64,000 nt of DNA, from the NCBI RefSeq assembly GCF_905147045.1, contig NC_065902.1, positions 5,711,377 to 5,775,376 of the forward strand, in the 5' to 3' direction. Both the position numbers and the translations under genes were made by a program. The DNA comes from Nymphalis io (Eukaryota > Arthropoda > Insecta > Lepidoptera > Nymphalidae). Of this stretch, positions 57,672 to 64,000 are shown in pieces. Below the pieces are notes generated by a model. The model saw only the letters and a program-made list of their open reading frames with translations, had not been told where the DNA came from and did not search any database. The stretch's first letter is position 1, and each line of letters opens with the position of its first letter.

Positions 57672-57710
57672 TACTTTTCGCCCGCGGCTTCGTCCGCATT
57701 TTAAGCAGGC
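57672..57710 (-). mobile_element. Helitron-type 3' hairpin remnant
   Basis: 'TCGCCCGCGGCTTCGTCCGC' is the GC-rich 3' hairpin phrase of the small Helitrons; the CTAG end is lost. Confidence 0.4.
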
Positions 57711-59238
57711 TGTGGATAGGTTTTACGTTACAAAAAATCTACATCGACAGAAGAATCTCACGACAACTATAACATCAATATTTCATATACTCGTACATAT
57801 TGTAAGTTTACTTAAATTTTTCGTCTGTTTTAAAATTTACCAAGAAATCGCTATAAGACCAAGGTGCTCGAAAACATCTGGACACCTTTCTTGGGAAATG
57901 CGAGTGACCGTGTCACGACCTGTCATATTAGACAAGTCTTCAATGAATTTTAATGCGGACATCTAAGATCATCGACAATAATGTCTAGTGAATGGAACTG
58001 ATTGGTTTCAATTGCTATTGAAGCCGTATTTGTTGTTATCTGTGATACAAATTATGATCCTACCAATATCAGAATTTATATTATGGTTCTCGATAAATTA
58101 ATCATTGCAAACAATTTATACGTAAAGTTGAAAGCACTTACAGGAAAAATTAACATTTTTTTAACATTAAACTGAATGCCAGTTCTCATGGCCAAACTGC
58201 CACAAATTTGCGTCTGTCATCGCGTTCGAGAGGTTTTTTTAACCCTATAATAAAATATGATAATTTATAATACCCGTTACAATTATATTATAGTTTTCCT
58301 ATAACATGCACCATATGTGTTTAAAAACTTTATTATAAACAATACATAAACTAAACCTCAAAGTTGACGATAAAAAAGTAAACAAAATTTTAAATCGCAT
58401 TAACGTAAACAAAAGGGCATTGTCCAAAAGAGCAGCGTTTATAAAATAGTTAAACAATATTTAGCCACTTATATGAGTCAAGCCTTTATCACAAAGCAGA
58501 GAAATGTCTCAGGCGAGCTCGTTTGTTTTTAGTGACATATTGTTCTGAATGGTCCATTGTAACAAAAGCTTGAATAGTTGGGTTGGGCTTAGCTTAATCT
58601 ATTTGGTAACTTTTAACGCATATTCGAAACGTACTGTTAAACTGTTGTTGTTGTTTTGCTTAATAATAATTATATAAAATAGCTTATTTCAATCGAAAAA
58701 AGATTATTTATAAATTTAGATATTTATATTCCAATCGATTTGCTAAACGTTCTGCTATTATGCTTGCATGCTACAAACAGTTCTCGATTGATATTGTTTA
58801 CAATACTAAAATATTTTACTAAAATATTTATAACTTTGCTCACTTTCAGTAGCAGCACAAACTTAGCCATGTTCTACTCCGATAAACCCAAAACATTGTG
58901 TGATGTATTATTTATGTATTTTTATAGTTAAAGCAACTCATAAAAACAATTAAAATTAACAAACTAACACAGGTATATGAAGTAGTCGGTAGGTCGCTCT
59001 TTAAACGTGTAAACAATATTGATCATAGTATTACATATATAAAGCAAACTAAACTAAATTTTAAAATGAAGCAAATAAAAAGATATTGATAAAATCAAAC
59101 CCTTCTTATACCAAAATTAATTAAATAACAACTGAAATTCACGAACAAATAAAAAATAACTCCTAAAAGATTTTTCCATAAAAGAAGTATATGATCAACC
59201 TACGACGCATGGTGAATTAAAAGCAAATGATATCATTT
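57711..59238. other. AT-rich spacer
   Basis: An 84-codon frame (57712-57966, plus) begins at the edge of the Helitron remnant and is within chance. No other feature. Confidence 0.45.
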
Positions 59239-59243
59239 GGTAA

Positions 59244-59313
59244 CGAGATGGCCCAGTGGTAATAACGCGTTAACCTTAACCGATGATCGTGGGTTCAAGC
59301 CCGGGCTGGCTGT
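59244..59313 (+). mobile_element. Miniature family A SINE: tRNA head joined to the 3' tail
   Basis: Head 'TAACGAGATGGCCCAGTGGT' has A box TGGCCCAGTGG, and the B box GGTTCAAGCCC is intact at 59292-59302. Directly after 'GGGCTGGCTGTTACTG' the element ends. About 230 bases of body are missing. Imperfect flanks GATATCATTT and GATACCATTC look like a target duplication, so this may have inserted in its short form. Confidence 0.7.
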
Positions 59314-61184
59314 TACTGATACCATTCAAATGCTGAAATTAGGCAAAAAAATAAACACTTGAAGTTTAATTATCAGAATATATGTTAGACTTATTTATAA
59401 GTACAAGCATTATTTCTGAGTATTATAACACAATTAGTATACCGTCAAGTGATTTCTCCACCCGTCCGAAGCCAGTCTATCATCCGCTGCTAATTAATAC
59501 ACATCACGTCCTGTCTTTGTCGTGTTTACTATAATACATCTGTTACTAAAATGTTAAAATTTTACTCAAATTTTTATGTATGATAAAAAATATTTCAAAT
59601 TACTGTTATTTCTTTCAATAGCAATATGTGTGTCATGAAAAATATTTATGTAAAAATGGTTCCCGTGATAAAGAATAGATAGAAAAATATATTTTCACTA
59701 TTTTTTTAAAATACAATTTTTTTTGGTATTGGTTACGAAATTAACTTCAGAACCAACATTTTTTTGTTTCGCTACGTTATTAAAGTAAGCAATATTTGAT
59801 ACACTACAGCCTACATTCATCGTACAATTATCTAATGACTTATTATTGTATCAATTAAAAGTTCCATCTTAATTACATTAGAAGTTTTTTTTTGTGAATC
59901 TAGAAAACAGATGAACCGTTTCTTTCAATAATACGAATTTGACGAATAGTGTTATTTATGTTAATGAAAAAAAGTTTGAATATTTCAACAAAAAATAAAT
60001 AAATAAAATAAAAACTTTGATAGTTACACAGTCGCGTGCGAAACCAAATATGTGTGTGTGATACCATCCACGAATACCAATTTCGCTTTCGGCGACGTGG
60101 AAGTTTAACATTTCGGACGGGCTGCGAGTTTTAATTTGTGATCAATTATGCGTGAGCACTGTTATTTATCGTTGTTTTATTTTATTTGCCTTCTCACAAC
60201 GCCGGTGGGTGGTCTACTCACGATTTAAGAACGGTGTTCACCAATACGTTCCGCTGATTGTGCCACAGAGCTAACGAACCGACAGATCGATTACTTCAAA
60301 TATTATTATTGTTACGATGTAAAACATAATTTGATTGGTCTTTATCTATTTATGTTTATATATGGTGTTTTTGTTTCATTATATTATCATTATTATCTTT
60401 TGAGTAGGTTATTTGAAATAACTTTTATTATAATTAAACTTTAAAACTTTAATGAATTTGTTTAATAAATTTAGACATCAATTTAATTATAAAACTTAAG
60501 TATAAATTTGAAAAGTTTGTTTTGAGATTATTTAATATTTTTATATAATTATTAATTAAAATAAAAGCCTGTCATCTCTATTTATCTTAAATATTCGAAA
60601 GACCGGCCATATTGTTATTCCGAGCGCATCGGGCGCCCTCGAATGGTTAGCGGTAAATTGTTCCACGTAATGTGATTCTAATTGAGCAGCTAATTCCTAC
60701 CGAGCATACTTCGTTAATTAACCATACCACAGTTTACCGGACACATCTTTTACGTACAACGATATATGTCTATTATACCTTTGGAAGAAATCTTTGAAGA
60801 TCATAATAAAACTAGTTGATGATAAAAGGTGCCTGTTTAATGGTGATTATAAATAATTATATATGCATTCGGCTTTACTTATGAATAATATCGTGAAACA
60901 ATTTTAAAACATTTAAATTTACCAATATATAAAGTTAAGCTCACATTAAAAATATTAAAATATAATTATTGGTCTGTCCGAGATTATAATTATTAAAGAG
61001 AATAAAAGGTTGGAGTTTTTATTCTTTGATTTTCAAACAGGATATTATATACATAAAATTAATTGTATAATTATTATTACATATTTATGATCGATCGTAA
61101 GAGCCTACTTAATAACATATAATAAAAATAACATAAGTCAAGATTTCGTAAAAACTTATTTGATCGTCTTGCATGGATTAAACC
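59314..61184. other. AT-rich spacer
   Basis: Less AT-rich patches at 60040-60125 and 60595-60760 (ACCGGCCATATTG, CGAGCGCATCGGGCGCCCTC) are candidate regulatory islands; no repeat match. Confidence 0.45.
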
Positions 61185-61535
61185 ATGCTTTGCTTTGATT
61201 GCATACAGGGTGACTGCCACGTTGGTCTACATATAAGACACGAGGAGGACGGCAGCCGAGATGGCCTCGCGCTGCCGTACGCACTAGCGAGGAGTGCGGG
61301 TGGGGCAAGATTACCTTCGCCTCCTGAGAAGAGATCCGCCAAACCACGAGCGGAGAACAGCATGAGAGAGGCCGCGGATGCGTTATGTCAACGCGATCCC
61401 GCAGCTTCTCCGATCCGTGCTGAGGAGGCCACCGCAGTGGTTTTAGTGGGTATGAATCCCACATAACCCGGATCCACTCCCATGGGACCTGGGTACCTTT
61501 TTGAAGGTTTTCACTGCGAGAAGAAAAAAGATATA
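61185..61535 (+). mobile_element. GC-rich retroelement-like fragment (3' region)
   Basis: The GC-richest stretch in the right half of the window: 'ACGAGGAGGACGGCAGCCGA', 'GATCCGCCAAACCACGAGCG', 'GCTGAGGAGGCCACCGCAGT' and 'GTGGGTATGAATCCCACATA'. I recall the last phrases from the 3' part of lepidopteran non-LTR elements. Frames of 93 (+) and 137 (-) codons run through it, but no reverse transcriptase or nuclease motif is visible, so I treat them as artefacts of GC-rich transposon sequence. Confidence 0.5.
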
Positions 61536-61544
61536 TGACATGAG

Positions 61545-61865
61545 AATCCGAGGTCCTGGGTCTGGTCAATAAAAATTATTAGGTTTTTCTGGAAGTGTGT
61601 ATACTCACATGTCACAGAAAACACGTGAAGCCGTTCGTCCTGCGTCTGAACTCTTTTCAGTCATGACGGATAGCCGTCCCGTCACGTTAAGAGAGTGAGG
61701 GAATAGAAAGTGTATTAGAGTTTTTTTTTTTTTTTATAGAATAGGAAGGTGGATAGTTATCAATATTTTTTCAAACACTTGAGCGCTACGTCCGGCGTAG
61801 TTGACTAATCTAACTTGAGATTAGCCACCGTAGCCGAAATCGGTCAGGAAAACACCATCATCACA
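61545..61865 (+). mobile_element. Family B SINE, head missing, with internal T run
   Basis: Starts at 'GAGGTCCTGGGTCTGGTCAA' (the family's B-box area, decayed), then 'AATTATTAGGTTTTTCTGG', 'GAACTCTTTTCAGTCATGAC' and 'AGCCGTCCCGTCAC'. An insertion with a T homopolymer (about 61721-61735) follows, then 'TAGCCGAAATCGGTCAGGAA'. It abuts the GC-rich fragment upstream, suggesting nested insertion. Confidence 0.75.
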
Positions 61866-63462
61866 TAGAGGGTAGTTAAATGCATGAATAAAATTCTCTT
61901 TTGATGTCAGACCGACGACGGTAAAATAATAAACAGTAAACTTATTCAAGACATTTTCAAGACGTAGCTAGAGGCTGCGAAAACTTATGCGGCTTAATAA
62001 GTTTATATTGCCTTGTTGTTTATGCTGTATCTTGAGAAGTTATACAAGCGCTACAATTAAAATCTTAATATTAATTTCTCAACTTATTTTCTTAAGAGAA
62101 ATTCTTCAACATTTTTCACACGTCATAATTATTATTTATAGAACTTGTTTTGCAAACGTTACTCCTTCTAAGCCAAAACAAACAGTTTTCGATTTAAATA
62201 AGCATTATTTAAATCTAAAAATACTTTGTTATTACTTTAATTAATTACCTAAAATGTATATCATCATATTTTGAGTAAATGCGTACGTATTATTTGATTA
62301 TCTTATAATTAAAAAAATATATATTTATTTTCACGGTCAAGTGTACAATTTATAAATTCGGTTTCAATATTGTTTTGTGGTCAGATTACTTTGTTTCAAA
62401 CCAATTTGTCACCAGACATCTAAAATAAAGGTTAGATTTTGTATAAAAATTGGACGGTGTAGTATTTATTATTTCGGATTTTTGTTGCCTTATAAATGGC
62501 TTTTTTCATTAATTAATAATTCTATATTTGTTCATATTGAACATTATTTTGTCGTAAATAAATTACCTTTCATACAATTGCCATTGTCAAGAATTAATTA
62601 ATAACATAATTAAGTTCTTTATATATAATAAAATTATGTGAAAGCTAATAAATAGAAGGTCAGAGTCTATAGAATACTCAGAAGCACTTGACCTCAAGAC
62701 AGGCTCTTGGGCACGACCAATTAAGCAAGGGAAGGTAACATTGTGAGCTTCGGAAATGTTCAAAGAGAATGGACTTCTAGATAAATACAATAATTATGTA
62801 CTTACATACTACATTATATTTTTATCCTTTTGGGGGCGTGAGGTTATATAGCCTACATCATCCCTCGGTAAAAGCACCATCTAACGCAATAGGATTTTTT
62901 TTTAATATGAGTACTATTTGCTTTTATTATAAATAATATTTTACAAAATTATAGACATATTTTATAGTCACCCAATTGGGTGACACCTGTGACGCCTTTA
63001 TAAATTACACCCTAAAAGTTCTTGTATTATAAAGTATGTTCATAGATATATTATTGACAGTAATATCATCTTAGAGTTGCCTCGAATATGATCAGTCGAC
63101 CGTTCTCTTTTCAAAGAGGTTTTAATTTAATAAAAAATATATTCCCAACTATTGTTAACTAGAAAGCGGACTATGAACTTCCATTTTCTTTTAATACAAA
63201 TAAAATGAACTTAAAATCTCAATAGACTTAATTAAGGTTACTTCGCTTTGCAGTATCCGCCGGCTATCAATATGAAAACGCGTTATAATAATAATAATGA
63301 AGATAATTATAAAAATTTTGAATTGTATAAAAAAAAAAACAAATTAAAAAATTATGTCGAAACGAATGATGACAAGTCATTAATAAAAAAAAGTAAGGGA
63401 GAAGAAAATAAAAGCTTGTAATAACATCAATTTTTGTATTCTAGCACTCCTTTCAATGACTT
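61866..63462. other. AT-rich spacer
   Basis: Frames of 85 (61987, plus) and 74 codons (62377, plus) are Leu/Ile/Tyr/Lys-rich and within chance. No repeat recognised. Confidence 0.45.
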
Positions 63463-63769
63463 AAAAAGCCGAGATGGCCCTGTGGTAAGAACGCGTGAAT
63501 CTTAACCGATGATCGTGGGTTCAAACCCGGGCAAGCACCACTGAATTTTCATGTGCTTAATTTGTGATTATAATTCATCTCGTGCTTTACGGTGAAGGAA
63601 AACATCGTGAGGAAACCTGCATGTGTCTAATTTCACTGAAATTCTGCCACATGTGAATTCTACCAACCCGCATTGGAGCAGCGTGGTGGAATAAGCTCCA
63701 AACCTTCTCCTCAAAAAAGAGGAGAGGAGGCCTTTAGCCCAGCAGTGGGACATTCACAGGCTGTTACGG
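63463..63769 (+). mobile_element. Family A SINE, complete, with perfect 12-bp target-site duplication
   Basis: Flanked by TTTCAATGACTT at 63451-63462 and 63770-63781. The element begins with an A run, then GCCGAGATGGCCCTGTGG and an intact B box GGTTCAAACCC. The body matches the 41433 copy almost base for base, including 'GTGCTTTACGGTGAAGG' and 'CATTCACAGGCTGTTACGG', with the tail cut to one GTTACG unit. Very recent insertion. A 61-codon minus frame inside is an artefact. Confidence 0.95.
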
Positions 63770-63781
63770 TTTCAATGACTT

Positions 63782-64000
63782 TCCAAATAGAAATGATATA
63801 TATTTAAATAATAATTTTAAAAGACTAAAGCGGTACTTAACCGCTGTAGTCATGTAGTCAGTTAATTTACTTACATTATACATTTTAATGTATATTTGAA
63901 ATATATTCATAAAAGAACTGTTATGATATTTGATATTGAGACGGCCAAGAGGACAGAATAAGTGAAACCTAGTCGAACTAATCATTTTTTCACATTCGAT
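63782..64000. other. AT-rich spacer to the right edge
   Basis: Nothing recognised; the 73-codon minus frame here is within chance. Confidence 0.5.

Noticed and set aside
61156..61569. 137-codon minus frame
   Set aside because: Lies in a GC-rich repeat fragment, has no recognisable domain and is opposed by a frame on the other strand.
1..64000. CRISPR array, phage, operon or other prokaryotic system
   Set aside because: No regularly spaced repeats and no dense coding; composition, SINEs and Helitrons show eukaryotic nuclear DNA.

Overview
This window looks like nuclear DNA of a lepidopteran, probably a butterfly. It is AT-rich (roughly 70% A+T by eye) and almost entirely non-coding. It is littered with short retroposons of types I recall from Lepidoptera: tRNA-headed SINEs with A and B boxes, short non-autonomous Helitrons ending in CTAG, and a 200-260 bp interspersed repeat with a 'GTCTGGGTAGGTACC' segment. 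Family names used here (A to F) are local labels; any link to published families is from memory and was not searched.

No confident protein-coding gene is present. At this base composition, open frames of about 100-110 codons are expected by chance in 64 kb on two strands. The longest frames (139, 125 and 109 codons) are therefore listed only as weak candidates. The window reads as a long intron or intergenic desert. The best evidence for a gene is a CpG- and GC-richer block at about 18.0-18.73 kb on the + strand. It has a textbook NRF-1-type site, an initiator-like TCAGT, and splice-donor candidates at 18550 and 18733. A possible second exon (19244-19437) with a short start-codon frame follows. 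A second promoter-like arrangement (GC box, CCAAT box, TATA box) lies at 49.24-49.39 kb.

Layout: 0-1.2 kb, left-edge open frames. 1.85-17.6 kb, mostly AT-rich DNA with old SINEs (1851, 4522, 5757, 7542, 9283, 13752, 17364) and CRE/E-box sites near 16.4 and 17.1 kb. 18.0-22.1 kb, promoter block and candidate exons. 24.5-25.5 kb, a roughly 950 bp element bounded by inverted repeats. 26.3-31.1 kb, Helitrons and SINEs. 34.7-42.8 kb, a dense cluster of repeat family C plus two young family A SINEs and a perfect heat-shock element (37184). 42.3-55.4 kb, four perfect short hairpins of nearly identical design, not explained by the other annotations. 55-63.8 kb, more family A SINEs, including a head-to-tail deletion derivative (59.24 kb) and one very young copy (63463-63769).

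The most solid calls are the two SINE insertions with exact target-site duplications (41433-41740 and 63463-63769) and the small Helitrons with intact ends (30907-31083 and 51978-52117). The most unexpected structures are the hairpin quartet and the promoter/first-exon block.
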